Below are positions 1 through 9,314 of a stretch of DNA of 64,000 nt, piece after piece. The stretch spans positions 62,001-126,000 of the forward strand of contig OY782506.1 of the NCBI GenBank assembly GCA_963677755.1. Reading direction: 5' to 3'. This DNA comes from JAIOSF01 sp963677755 (GTDB lineage Bacteria; Campylobacterota; Campylobacteria; Campylobacterales; Arcobacteraceae). The position numbers and the translations under genes were made by a program. Under the pieces are notes generated by a model, which had not been told where the DNA came from, ran no database searches, and saw only the letters and a program-made list of their open reading frames with translations. Position 1 is the stretch's first letter; every line of letters begins with the position of its first letter.

Positions 1-2140
1 CAATACTTATTAGTTTTTCCGATAAAGATGATACCTCTTTTGCTAAAGAGTCAATATGTGTAGCATCATTTGCATTCTCTTGTGTATTTTTATCAAGTAT
101 ATTTATTGCATCATTAATTTGCATAATACCTTTAGTTTGTTCACTAGAAGCTTGTGCAACGAGGTCAATCATTTGTTTGTTTTGTTCAATTTTTGCAGTC
201 AATTCTTCATAACCATGGATCATAGTGTCTGCTATTTTTTTACCTTGATTTGCTTTATTATTTGCATTTTCTACTAGCTCTTTAATATCTTTTGCAGCAT
301 CCGCACTTCTCGCTGCAAGATTCCTAACCTCTTGTGCTACAACTGCAAAACCTTTTCCTGCTTCTCCTGCAGTTGCAGCTTCAACTGCTGCATTTAAACT
401 TAAAATATTTGTTTGAAATGCAATTTGATCAATAACTGTAATTGCTTCATTTATTGCTGTAACTTGCGCATTTATTTCACCCATAGATGAAGCAGTTTCT
501 ACTGCTAATTGTTGCCCTTGCGACGAAGATTCTATCACTTCATCAGATAATACAGCCATTTTATTTACATTTTCACTACTACTTTGAATATTACTAGAGA
601 TCTCTTCAACAGCGGCTGCTGTTTCTTCTAAACTAGCAGCTTGTGCATTTGCTGAGTTTGATAAGGAATTTGCAGAAGTTGACAATATATCAATATTATG
701 AGAAAGTTGTTCACCACTCATCATAATTGTTGCTAAAAGTTCAGATATATTACTTCCTATTGCTTTTGTACCAAATACCATTGAACCTATTGTACCACTA
801 ACATTTTCTACATTAAAAGTATAATCAAATTTAGCATTTCCATATTCAATCAATGCTTTATCTAAGGCATTAAATTTTTCACCTAAATCTTGAATCATAG
901 CATTTACTGAGTTTTTTAAGTCATTTGTTGATCTATTGTCTGTTTCAGATTCTACTGTATAAATGAAAAAACCTGCTCGTGCCATCTGTATAGCTTTATC
1001 AACTTCTTCTACTACCATCTGGTCTTGTTTCATAGTGTTTCGTAGTTTTTCCATATATTCATTAAAATGAGATCCTAACTGTCCTATTTCATCATTGGTT
1101 TTAATCTCGATTTTTTGGTCTGCACTGCTGTAGTTCATTAAGGCAACAACAGAATCTGTTAGTTTTGTAAGCGGTACTATAATAGTTTGATTAAGATTTA
1201 TAAGAGTAGTTACTAAAGTAATAATAGAAAATAACAATAGTATTATAAGTGATGAGTTGATAATCATTTGCGCATCAAGAATTGATTTTTGAATTATAGC
1301 TAAGGGTCTTCCACTAAGGTAAATACCTAATTTTTTTCCTTGGAAATCTACGACATTATCAAATGTATAATAATATTTATCTCCCATAAAATAACCATCT
1401 GCAAAAAGTTGTTTCATATCTATCTTTTTTGCATCATTGAGAAAATCTTTATTAACAAATTTTTGAGAGATAAGATAGTTTTTAAATTTGTTTGTGTCAT
1501 TAAAAAGTTTAACACTTTGTTTTTTTATATCCATTAAAAATAAAAAACCATCTTTTTCTTTATCAAATTTTTTTGCTACTGAATTAAGACCTTGGATAAA
1601 CTCTAATGAACCTAAATGAATACCATCATCATCTTTAATAGGAACAACTGAACGTAAAGAGAGACCAGCTTTACCTAGTTCCATTGTATTAATAGGTTTT
1701 ATTGTTTGATTTACTTTTACAACACTATCTCTAAAAGAACTTAAATCATCACCATATTTGTCTAATTTCCAACCTCGTACAAAAGACTTGTTATCTTTAG
1801 TGTGGATATGAACTTTGATATTTTTAAATGGAGTATACTCTTTCATCTCTTTTGATATTGTTTTCAAACTCAAAATGGCATAGTTTCTATCATTGAGTCT
1901 TAGAGATTTTTTAATTCTACCGTCATTTGCGATAGAAAGAGCATTAGAGATACCTACAGACATTTTTTCTTCAACACTATTTCGAGTAAAACTATGTAAC
2001 TCTTCTGTTGCTTGTGTATAAATATCTTTAGCCGTTTCATTTTTGAAGTGATTTAATACAAAAAAACTTGCTAATAAAACTATTACAGTTATGATTATAC
2101 TAATAACCGTAAACCTATTTTTGATAGATTTTTTTTTCAT
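1..2140 (-). CDS. Methyl-accepting chemotaxis protein, 3' end beyond window
   Basis: Open reading frame on the minus strand from an ATG at 2140 to the window edge (713 codons, no stop). An AGGAG ribosome site precedes the start. It has an N-terminal membrane segment (about residues 7-27), a large extracytoplasmic part whose text (MELGKAGLSLRSVVPI) resembles a double-Cache sensor of the dCache_3 type, a second membrane segment near residue 290-315, a HAMP-like linker and the conserved signalling hairpin (IDQIAFQTNILSLNAAVEAA). It is a membrane chemoreceptor that would signal through CheW/CheV and CheA; the ligand cannot be told. The extreme C-terminus is missing only because the window ends. 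The hairpin DNA is almost identical to that of the chemoreceptor at 19933-21801. Confidence 0.93.
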   Translation of the reverse strand, partial: MKKKSIKNRFTVISIIITVIVLLASFFVLNHFKNETAKDIYTQATEELHSFTRNSVEEKMSVGISNALSIANDGRIKKSLRLNDRNYAILSLKTISKEMKEYTPFKNIKVHIHTKDNKSFVRGWKLDKYGDDLSSFRDSVVKVNQTIKPINTMELGKAGLSLRSVVPIKDDDGIHLGSLEFIQGLNSVAKKFDKEKDGFLFLMDIKKQSVKLFNDTNKFKNYLISQKFVNKDFLNDAKKIDMKQLFADGYFMGDKYYYTFDNVVDFQGKKLGIYLSGRPLAIIQKSILDAQMIINSSLIILLLFSIITLVTTLINLNQTIIVPLTKLTDSVVALMNYSSADQKIEIKTNDEIGQLGSHFNEYMEKLRNTMKQDQMVVEEVDKAIQMARAGFFIYTVESETDNRSTNDLKNSVNAMIQDLGEKFNALDKALIEYGNAKFDYTFNVENVSGTIGSMVFGTKAIGSNISELLATIMMSGEQLSHNIDILSTSANSLSNSANAQAASLEETAAAVEEISSNIQSSSENVNKMAVLSDEVIESSSQGQQLAVETASSMGEINAQVTAINEAITVIDQIAFQTNILSLNAAVEAATAGEAGKGFAVVAQEVRNLAARSADAAKDIKELVENANNKANQGKKIADTMIHGYEELTAKIEQNKQMIDLVAQASSEQTKGIMQINDAINILDKNTQENANDATHIDSLAKEVSSLSEKLISI

Positions 2141-2241
2141 CCATTTATCTCCTAATTAATAACTTTACTAATGATATTAAAACTTTGATTAAAATCAAAT
2201 TGTTTCTTTAAAGTATAGAAAGATTGGTAATTAAACAGGTA

Positions 2242-2556
2242 TTAAAAGAACATCTCATAAGGTCTTGTTATTTGCAATGATAAGTTTTGTATGGAGATAT
2301 GTCTACTCTCTCGTATAAACTCTTTCGTATCAAAAAAAACAATAACTGTTGGGATTGTTAAAACATTAAATTGTGCAGCAGTTTGGGTGTATTTATCAGC
2401 ACTAATGTAGATTTGTTTTATTTTTGGAAATTGTGTTGTAAATAAATTTTCTATTTTGGGTTGTAGCACTTTACAAACACCACAGTTTTCACCACTAAAA
2501 TATACCATAAGAGCATTATTGGTTTGAATCTCATGTTGAAGTTGTTCTATATCCAT
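2242..2556 (-). CDS. Thioredoxin-like protein
   Basis: A 104-residue protein with no signal peptide, so cytoplasmic. It has the thioredoxin active-site layout with CGVC at Cys25/Cys28 in GENCGVCKVLQPKI, and the cis-proline loop LTIPTVIVF further on. The CGVC pair differs from the WCGPC of the classical thioredoxin encoded at 16109. It starts 8 nt after mgtE ends on the same strand, so the two are probably co-transcribed. The substrate is unknown; a thiol-disulfide reductase or redox-sensing role is inferred from the fold only. Confidence 0.85.
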   Translation of the reverse strand: MDIEQLQHEIQTNNALMVYFSGENCGVCKVLQPKIENLFTTQFPKIKQIYISADKYTQTAAQFNVLTIPTVIVFFDTKEFIRESRHISIQNLSLQITRPYEMFF

Positions 2557-2564
2557 TGTTTATC

Positions 2565-3905
2565 CTATAGTAAAATATATTTAGCAAGTGCTAAAAAGCT
2601 GAAAAATCCCATAATATCAGTAACTGTAGTAAGTATAACTGTACTTCCTATTGCAGGGTCAATTTCAAATTTTTTAAGTAACAATGGAATAATAGCTCCA
2701 AAAAAACCTGCACAAAAAAGTGTGATTATCATAGATAGTGCTATTACAAATCCTAACATAATATTATCAAACCAAATAAAAGCGATAACACCTAAAATTA
2801 ATGCAAATAGTATTCCATTAAGCAGGGATAGAAAAATCTCTTTTTTTACTGCAAATCTACTGTTTTGTTCATCAATATCTCCCAGTGCTAATTGTCGTAC
2901 CATTACTGCAAGTGTTTGAGTACCAGCATTTCCACCCATTGATGCAACAATAGGCATCAATATAGCTAGTGCAATAAATTCTTTTATAGTTTCATCAAAA
3001 ATACCTATTACAAAAGATGCCATTATTGCAGTAATAAGATTAAGAAAAAGCCATGAAGCTCTTTTTTTCCCTGTATGAAATAACTCTTCATCTTGTTCAT
3101 AATCTTCATCAACACCAGCTAGTTGGTACATCTGTTCTGTTGCGTTTTGCTCAACAACATCCAAAATATCATCAGAGGTAATTCTCCCTAATAATCTGTC
3201 TTTGTAACCAGTTACAGCAACAACAGAGAGGTCATAGTTTTCAAACTTTTTTACAACATCATCAATATTGTCATCTCCAACTACGGAAAAAGGTTTATGA
3301 TTTTTATCGATAATTTTTTTATATTTTAGTTTAAAATCATAAGTAATTAAGTCTTCTAAAGCAACAGAAGCTATAAGTGTAGTATCATTATCTACAATGA
3401 ATACTTGGTGTATATTTTCTATCTCATCATTCTTTTTGAGTACTTTTAGTCTATTAATAGATTCTTGTATAGTTTCATTTAGATTTGCACTAAAAAGTTC
3501 GGTTTGCATATATGCACCGGCTTTTGTTTCATCATATTTTTTTAGCCAGTTTATATCATCTTGATCATCTTGATCTAAAAGCCCAAGAACATCATCTGCT
3601 TTTTGTTTATCAATATCTTCAATATCTTGAATAATATCAGTTGCATCATCGGTTTCTAAATCTTCAATGGCTAGTGATATTTGCTCATAAGATAAAGAAT
3701 TATAGGCTTTTTCTCTTAGTGAGTCTGGAAGTTCAAGTAAAACTTCACCTAAATAAGCTTTAGGAATTTTATGAAGAAAATCATAAAAAAGTGTATCATC
3801 TTGTTTTTTTATTTTTTTTAATTTTTGAGCTACATCATTTGGATGAAGATTTTTGATGTTTTTGAGAAGCTTGTCTAAATCTATACTTTCAGTTTTATTT
3901 GACAT
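2565..3905 (-). CDS. mgtE: Magnesium transporter MgtE
   Basis: A 446-residue inner-membrane Mg2+ channel/transporter. The order is typical: an acidic, helical MgtE N-domain (about 10-130), two CBS domains (about 135-260; FIVDNDTTLIASVALEDL and VVAVTGYKDRLLGRITSDD), a connecting helix, and a five-helix membrane domain from about residue 280 carrying the family signature PIVASMGGNAGTQT. Length matches the family (about 450). In known MgtE proteins the N and CBS domains bind Mg2+ and close the pore when internal Mg2+ is high. It lies 8 nt downstream of the M23 peptidase gene and just upstream of the thioredoxin-like gene, suggesting one minus-strand transcript. ATG start. Confidence 0.95.
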   Translation of the reverse strand: MSNKTESIDLDKLLKNIKNLHPNDVAQKLKKIKKQDDTLFYDFLHKIPKAYLGEVLLELPDSLREKAYNSLSYEQISLAIEDLETDDATDIIQDIEDIDKQKADDVLGLLDQDDQDDINWLKKYDETKAGAYMQTELFSANLNETIQESINRLKVLKKNDEIENIHQVFIVDNDTTLIASVALEDLITYDFKLKYKKIIDKNHKPFSVVGDDNIDDVVKKFENYDLSVVAVTGYKDRLLGRITSDDILDVVEQNATEQMYQLAGVDEDYEQDEELFHTGKKRASWLFLNLITAIMASFVIGIFDETIKEFIALAILMPIVASMGGNAGTQTLAVMVRQLALGDIDEQNSRFAVKKEIFLSLLNGILFALILGVIAFIWFDNIMLGFVIALSMIITLFCAGFFGAIIPLLLKKFEIDPAIGSTVILTTVTDIMGFFSFLALAKYILL

Positions 3906-3913
3906 GATAGTTC

Positions 3914-5077
3914 CTATAGTTTGTAAGCTAGTTCAAAATTATTAAGTTTTAAAGGAGTGTTTTTAGTAGTGATATCAGCATCTAAATCTTTTTTAAGAAT
4001 ATGTGTTATTTTCATAAACTTTTTCCGTTTTTCTCCTGTAAGTTTTGTTTTTGTCACACTTATTACTTTGAGAGGATTAATAGCTCTACCATTTTTATAA
4101 AGACCAAAATGTAAATGAGGACCTGTACTTCTTCCTGTTGTTCCAACTCTTCCTATAAAAGTTCCTTGTTTCACCCAAGACCCCACTTTTATTCTATTGC
4201 TATAACTGTTAAGATGTGCATAAAGTGATTTTAAACCATTACTATGTCTTATCATAACAGTTTTTCCGTAACCACCTTTTCGCCCTTTGTGGATAACTCT
4301 TCCATCAGCAGTTGCAAATACTTTTCTTCCTGTCGGTGCTGCGAAGTCAACTCCTAAGTGAGCTCTATATCTTTTTAAAATTGGATGCCATCTTTTTTGT
4401 GTAAATCGACTTGATATTCTTTTGTATCTTAAAGGAATTTTTAATAAAAAGCTCGTAAGACTTTTCCCTTCCTCATTGTAATATCTTTTGTCATCTGGAT
4501 TTTGAAAAATATAGTGGGCTTTTCGTCTCATTTTTACAGAAGCTGCTAAAATTTCAGGTGTTCCAAAATATCTACCCTCTCTAATTTTTTGATTGAATAT
4601 GATTGAAACAGTGTCGTTTTTACGCAGTCTTTTAAAGTTTACAGATTTTTTGAATGCAAGTATAAATTCATTTGCTAGTGATTTGTTCCCTGTTATCTCA
4701 ACAATATCTTGATATGGGGAATTTTGTATTGAAATAGTGATATTTTGTTGAATCTCTCTGTATTGTATAGGGATAATGTCTAATTCAAATTGTCCAGCAA
4801 GATTTTTGAATATATGTATTTGCATCTCTTCACTAATAGGAATGAGTGCCTGTTCAAATTTATTTTTAGCGTCATGCATTATTTGAAACATTACACCTGC
4901 ATAAATTTCACTACAAAGTTCCTTATCTGTTTTTGAGAGGTTGAAGTATAAGTCTTTAGGTATTTGATGTTTCTCAAAAAAAGTAAGAAGAGTTTCCCCT
5001 TTCCACCAAACATCTTCTTGTACATAAGAAGCTAGACAAATAACAGCAGATAAAACAAATGATAATAATATTTTCAA
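3914..5077 (-). CDS. M23 peptidoglycan endopeptidase, Csd3/Pgp3-like
   Basis: A 387-residue exported protein: N-terminal signal segment (LLSFVLSAVICLASYV), two regulatory domains, then a LytM/M23 zinc peptidase domain. Zinc/catalytic residues are visible: His240 and Asp244 in HLGVDFAAPTG, the YAHL motif, and His321/His323 in GPHLHFG. Length and architecture match Helicobacter Csd3 (HdpA) and Campylobacter Pgp3, which trim peptide cross-links and D-Ala and are needed for helical shape. The gene starts with TTG and diverges from a Csd6-like L,D-carboxypeptidase gene across an 81-bp gap, which supports a cell-wall shape role. Assignment to Csd3 rather than another M23 paralogue is by architecture, not by alignment. 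Confidence 0.85.
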   Translation of the reverse strand: MKILLSFVLSAVICLASYVQEDVWWKGETLLTFFEKHQIPKDLYFNLSKTDKELCSEIYAGVMFQIMHDAKNKFEQALIPISEEMQIHIFKNLAGQFELDIIPIQYREIQQNITISIQNSPYQDIVEITGNKSLANEFILAFKKSVNFKRLRKNDTVSIIFNQKIREGRYFGTPEILAASVKMRRKAHYIFQNPDDKRYYNEEGKSLTSFLLKIPLRYKRISSRFTQKRWHPILKRYRAHLGVDFAAPTGRKVFATADGRVIHKGRKGGYGKTVMIRHSNGLKSLYAHLNSYSNRIKVGSWVKQGTFIGRVGTTGRSTGPHLHFGLYKNGRAINPLKVISVTKTKLTGEKRKKFMKITHILKKDLDADITTKNTPLKLNNFELAYKL

Positions 5078-5158
5078 TAAAAACTCTTTAATATATGTAA
5101 TTTAAGAGTTTTATTATACAATTTCATATCTTAAAATCTAAAAAAATCGGAAAAGTTA

Positions 5159-6124
5159 ATGATAAAAAAAATAATCGTAATGTTATCTATCTTTGTTAGT
5201 ATTGCATTTGCCACCCCTGTTGATATAGTCAAAATATATAGAGAACAAGGATTACAAGCTGTTGAAAAAGTTCTTGAAAAGCAATTACAAAATAAACAGT
5301 ATTGGGATGAAGCTCTTAAACATAAAGATACTGATAATGGTTATTATGAATCTATTAAGTATGTAGTAATTTGTCAAAAAAATGTAAAAGATATAATTTT
5401 ATATGATACTGAAAAAAAAGAAAAACTTCTTTCATCAAATGTTTTTGTAGGAAAAATAGATGGTGATAAAAAAGTTGAGGGAGATTTAAAAACTCCAGTT
5501 GGGGCTTACGATCTTACAAGAAGACTCACCTCTCTTGATCCTTTTTATGGACCTTTAGCATTGACCACAAATTATCCAAATTTATATGACAAAGTAAATG
5601 GGAAAACAGGACATGGTATTTGGATACATGGTTTACCTGAAAAAGAGGAAAGAGATGATTTTACACAAGGGTGTATTGCTTTAGATAATACAATCATAAA
5701 AGAGTTAGATAACTCAATAAATATTGAAAATTCTGTGTTAGTAATAAGTGAAAAAAAATTACAAAAAGTTTCAAAAGAAGATATTGGTATTATCATGACA
5801 GGAATTTTTCAATGGAAAGATGCATGGAAATATAACAATTTAAAAAAATATTTATCTTTTTATGCTGATAATTTCAGACGAACAAATGGACAAGATTTAG
5901 AAAAATTTACTATTTTTAAAAAAAGAATTTTTGATAGAGAACAGAAAAAAACAATAACTTTTTCAGATATTAACATAATACCTTATCCAAATGATCAACA
6001 GAAAAAGTTATTTAAAGTAACTATGAAAGAGCTTTATAAAACGCGAACATATAAGTTTGATGGGAAAAAAGAGCTTTATGTTGAGATTGATAATGGTAAG
6101 TTTAAAATTTTAACAGAAAGCTAA
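5159..6124 (+). CDS. YkuD-family L,D-carboxypeptidase, Csd6/Pgp2-like
   Basis: A 321-residue secreted protein (signal peptide MIKKIIVMLSIFVSIAFA). The middle holds an L,D-transpeptidase fold with the catalytic motif HGLPEKEERDDFTQGCIAL: His157 and nucleophile Cys172. The C-terminal about 110 residues (IFQWKDAWKYNNLKKYLSFY onwards) look like an NTF2-type domain. This three-part arrangement and length match Helicobacter Csd6 and Campylobacter Pgp2, which cut tetrapeptides to tripeptides in peptidoglycan and control helical twist. It is divergent from the M23 gene at 3914-5077. A transpeptidase activity is possible, but the NTF2 domain favours the carboxypeptidase subgroup. Confidence 0.87.
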   Translation: MIKKIIVMLSIFVSIAFATPVDIVKIYREQGLQAVEKVLEKQLQNKQYWDEALKHKDTDNGYYESIKYVVICQKNVKDIILYDTEKKEKLLSSNVFVGKIDGDKKVEGDLKTPVGAYDLTRRLTSLDPFYGPLALTTNYPNLYDKVNGKTGHGIWIHGLPEKEERDDFTQGCIALDNTIIKELDNSINIENSVLVISEKKLQKVSKEDIGIIMTGIFQWKDAWKYNNLKKYLSFYADNFRRTNGQDLEKFTIFKKRIFDREQKKTITFSDINIIPYPNDQQKKLFKVTMKELYKTRTYKFDGKKELYVEIDNGKFKILTES

Positions 6125-6202
6125 TAAAATACCTTAAACTTTTATACAAGAAAATTACAGTACAATCCCGATAAATTAGAACTATATAACAGAGGATTTG
6201 AT

Positions 6203-7132
6203 ATGTTAGATTTAGCTATTATAGGTGGTGGACCTGCTGGGCTTACTGCTGGACTTTATGCCACAAGAGGTGGTTTGAAAAATGTTACTATGTTTGAAAA
6301 AGGATTACCTGGTGGTCAAATAACTCAAAGTAGTGAGATTGAAAACTATCCAGGACAACTTGAAGTAATAACTGGTATGGAGCTTATGGATAAATGGCCA
6401 GAACAATGTCAAAAATTTGGTTTAAAACATGATATGAGTGAAGTGAAAAATGTTACAAAAAGTGGGGATGTTTTTACATTGACTTTAGGAAATGGTGATA
6501 CACAAGAAGCGAAAACTGTTTTAATAGCTACAGGAAGCGTACCAAAATCAGCTGGTATCAAAGGGGAAGCAGAATTCTTTGGAAAAGGTGTAAGTACTTG
6601 TGCTACTTGTGATGGTTTTTTCTACAAAGGGAAAGATGTAGCTGTTTTAGGTGGTGGAGATACTGCTGTTGAAGAAGCAATTTTTTTAGCGAATATATGT
6701 AAAACAGTTTATGTAATTCATAGAAGAGATGAATTTAGAGCAAGTCCTCATGAAGTTGAGAAAATGAAAAAGTTTGATAATATAGTTTTGGTTCTTAATC
6801 ATACAACTGAAGAGATAGTTGGCGACAATATGGGTGTTACAGGTATTGTTGTAAAAGATAAAAATACAGAAAAAGTTAAAACAGTTGATGTTCATGGGGT
6901 ATTTGTTTTTGTAGGTAGAGATGTGTTAAACCAAACACTTATACAAGAAGATGGAAGCTTTTTATGTGATACAGACAAAGCGGGACAAGTTGTAGTAAAT
7001 TTAAAAATGGAAACTTCAGTACCAGGCCTTTTTGCTGCGGGTGATATACGAATAGATGCTCCAAAACAAGTAGTATGTGCAGCAGGTGATGGTGCTGTTG
7101 CAGGTATTGGTGCAATTGGATATTTACAATAA
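6203..7132 (+). CDS. trxB: Thioredoxin reductase
   Basis: A 309-residue NADPH-dependent flavoprotein. FAD-binding GGGPAGLTAGLY lies at the N-terminus, the redox-active pair is Cys133/Cys136 in CATCDGFFY, and the second nucleotide-binding motif is LGGGDTAVEEA. The C-terminal FAD motif is AAGDIR. It reduces thioredoxin, probably the TrxA at 16109, using NADPH. The size matches low-molecular-weight bacterial TrxB. It is followed 17 nt later by dapB and then purF, so the three are probably co-transcribed. A TACAAT box about 30 nt upstream is a plausible -10 element. Confidence 0.96.
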   Translation: MLDLAIIGGGPAGLTAGLYATRGGLKNVTMFEKGLPGGQITQSSEIENYPGQLEVITGMELMDKWPEQCQKFGLKHDMSEVKNVTKSGDVFTLTLGNGDTQEAKTVLIATGSVPKSAGIKGEAEFFGKGVSTCATCDGFFYKGKDVAVLGGGDTAVEEAIFLANICKTVYVIHRRDEFRASPHEVEKMKKFDNIVLVLNHTTEEIVGDNMGVTGIVVKDKNTEKVKTVDVHGVFVFVGRDVLNQTLIQEDGSFLCDTDKAGQVVVNLKMETSVPGLFAAGDIRIDAPKQVVCAAGDGAVAGIGAIGYLQ

Positions 7133-7149
7133 ATTAGAAAATAGGAAAA

Positions 7150-7926
7150 ATGATGTTAAAAGTTGGGATTTTAGGAAGTACGGGTAGAGTTGGGTCATTA
7201 TTAATAGATGATTTAGAAAATGATGCAAATGCAAAGGTAGGAAGTGTTCATGTATTTGATGACTTGAAAAAAACTTTACCGCAAGATACAGTTGTAACAA
7301 ATGATATGAAAGCTATGCTTGAAGCATGTGATGTTGCTATTGATTTTTCTGCACCTAAAGCTACAGAGGAACTTTTAAATACAGTTATAAAAATTGGTGG
7401 AAATAAGCCTTTAGTTATAGCTACAACTGGATTTAACGAACATCAAAGAAACCTTTTAATAGAAGCAAGTAAGGTTACACCAATTTTATATGCTACAAAT
7501 ATGAGTTTAGGGGTTGCAGTATTAAATAAATTAGTTTCATTAGCTTCTAAAACATTAGAAGATTTTGATTGTGAAATAGTGGAACAACATCATAGATATA
7601 AAGTAGACTCTCCAAGTGGAACAGCGTTGACTTTAGCTGAACATGCAGCAGAAGCAAGAGGATTAGAGCTTGATAAAGTAAGAGTAAGTGGACGAGATGG
7701 TGTTATTGGTGCAAGAACTAAAGATGAGATTGGTGTTATGAGTTTAAGAGGTGGTGATATAGTTGGACGACATACTGCTGGATTTTATAACGATGGTGAA
7801 TTTATAGAGTTAAATCATACTGCAACTGCAAGAAATACTTTTAGTAAAGGTGCTATAAAAGCAGCTAAATGGCTGGTAAATCAAGAAAAAGGACTATACA
7901 GTATTAACGACTGTTTAGGATTATAG
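7150..7926 (+). CDS. dapB: 4-hydroxy-tetrahydrodipicolinate reductase
   Basis: A 258-residue cytoplasmic enzyme of the diaminopimelate/lysine pathway that reduces 4-hydroxy-tetrahydrodipicolinate with NAD(P)H. N-terminal nucleotide-binding motif LGSTGRVGSLL, the family signature EQHHRYKVDSPSGTAL with its catalytic histidine pair, and RGGDIVGRHTAGF near the end are all present. Two adjacent ATG codons lie at the start (7150 and 7153); either could be used. It sits between trxB and purF in a tight run. It also supplies meso-DAP for the peptidoglycan acted on by the Csd-like enzymes upstream. Confidence 0.95.
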   Translation: MMLKVGILGSTGRVGSLLIDDLENDANAKVGSVHVFDDLKKTLPQDTVVTNDMKAMLEACDVAIDFSAPKATEELLNTVIKIGGNKPLVIATTGFNEHQRNLLIEASKVTPILYATNMSLGVAVLNKLVSLASKTLEDFDCEIVEQHHRYKVDSPSGTALTLAEHAAEARGLELDKVRVSGRDGVIGARTKDEIGVMSLRGGDIVGRHTAGFYNDGEFIELNHTATARNTFSKGAIKAAKWLVNQEKGLYSINDCLGL

Positions 7927-7935
7927 GAAAATAAT

Positions 7936-9291
7936 ATGTGTGCTATAGTTGGAATATACGGAAATGATAATGCAGCCAGATTAGCTTCAGCAGCTCTTTT
8001 TGCAATGCAACACAGGGGGCATGAAGCAACAGGAATTAGTACTGGTGGGTATAGTGATAAAAAGATTTATACTATCAAAAAAAGAGGTTTTGTTCGAGAT
8101 GTATATGATGCAGAAGCTTTTGAGGTTCTAAAAGGGGATATGGCAATTGGTCATAATCGATACTCTACAGCTGGTAGTGATAGTGTATTTGATGCACAGC
8201 CAATTCACGCTAGATATAAACTAGGTGAAATCTCTATAGTACATAATGGAAATCTTGTAAATAAACAAGAGGTACGACAAAGACTTATTGATGAGGGTTC
8301 TATATTTCAAACGGGAATGGATACAGAAAATCTTATTCATCTTATAGCGAAATCAACAAGAGATAGATTAAGAGATAGAATTACAGATGCCCTTGAACAT
8401 GTAAAAGGTGCATATAACTTTATTATACAAAGTAGAAGTAAGTTATTTGTTATAAGAGACAAACACGGAATAAGACCATTAAGTTTAGGGAAACTGAAAA
8501 GTGGTGGTTGGATTATTGCTAGTGAAACTTGTGCTTTTGATTTAGTTGATGCTGAATTTGTAAGAGATGTAAAACCGGGTGAAATGTTGATATTCTCAGA
8601 AGGTTTTAAAGCACCAGAATCTATTCAACTTTTCTCAGGATTTGAATTTAGACCGTGTGCATTTGAATATATATATTTTGCAAGACCAGATAGTGTTATT
8701 GATGGAAAGAGTGTATATAAAGTACGAGAAGAGATGGGAAAAGAGTTAGCAAAAAATGACTCAAAAAGTGCAATAAAAGCAGATATGGTTATACCAGTTC
8801 CAGATAGTGGTGTACCTTCTGCTTTAGGGTATGCACAACAAAGTGGTATACCTTTTGAACTAGGGATTATTCGAAATCACTATGTTGGTAGAACATTTAT
8901 TGAACCAACACAAGAGATGCGAAATCTAAAAGTAAAAATGAAATTAAATCCTATGAGATCTTTGATTGCTGGAAAATCATTACTTGTAATTGATGATTCT
9001 ATTGTAAGAGGAACTACGAGTAAAAGAATAGTACAGATGCTAAAAGAAGCAGGTGCTGCTGAAGTGCATTTTAGAGTAGCAAGTCCTATGATTCAACATC
9101 CTTGTTTTTATGGTATTGATACTCCTACTAAAGAGGAACTTATTAATGCTGTTATGACTAAAGAAGAGGTATGTGAGTATATTGGTGCTGATTCTTTAGA
9201 GTATCTTTCTATTGATAACCTAAAAGATTCTTTAGGTAGAGATAGAAACTACTCACTTGTTAGTTTTGATGGCGATTATTTCGTAGTTTAA
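7936..9291 (+). CDS. purF: Amidophosphoribosyltransferase
   Basis: A 451-residue enzyme making phosphoribosylamine from PRPP and glutamine, the first step of purine synthesis. Cys2 (MCAIVGIYG) is the N-terminal glutaminase nucleophile exposed after Met removal; it is preceded by no propeptide. The glutaminase domain spans about residues 2-230 and the phosphoribosyltransferase domain follows, with the PRPP-binding motif LLVIDDSIVRGTTSKRI at about 348-364. Cysteines characteristic of the Fe-S type of PurF are not obvious beyond a few scattered residues, so cofactor type is open. It lies 9 nt after dapB. Confidence 0.95.
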   Translation: MCAIVGIYGNDNAARLASAALFAMQHRGHEATGISTGGYSDKKIYTIKKRGFVRDVYDAEAFEVLKGDMAIGHNRYSTAGSDSVFDAQPIHARYKLGEISIVHNGNLVNKQEVRQRLIDEGSIFQTGMDTENLIHLIAKSTRDRLRDRITDALEHVKGAYNFIIQSRSKLFVIRDKHGIRPLSLGKLKSGGWIIASETCAFDLVDAEFVRDVKPGEMLIFSEGFKAPESIQLFSGFEFRPCAFEYIYFARPDSVIDGKSVYKVREEMGKELAKNDSKSAIKADMVIPVPDSGVPSALGYAQQSGIPFELGIIRNHYVGRTFIEPTQEMRNLKVKMKLNPMRSLIAGKSLLVIDDSIVRGTTSKRIVQMLKEAGAAEVHFRVASPMIQHPCFYGIDTPTKEELINAVMTKEEVCEYIGADSLEYLSIDNLKDSLGRDRNYSLVSFDGDYFVV

Positions 9292-9314
9292 GATTAGGAA
9301 ACAGAAGTAAAGTT

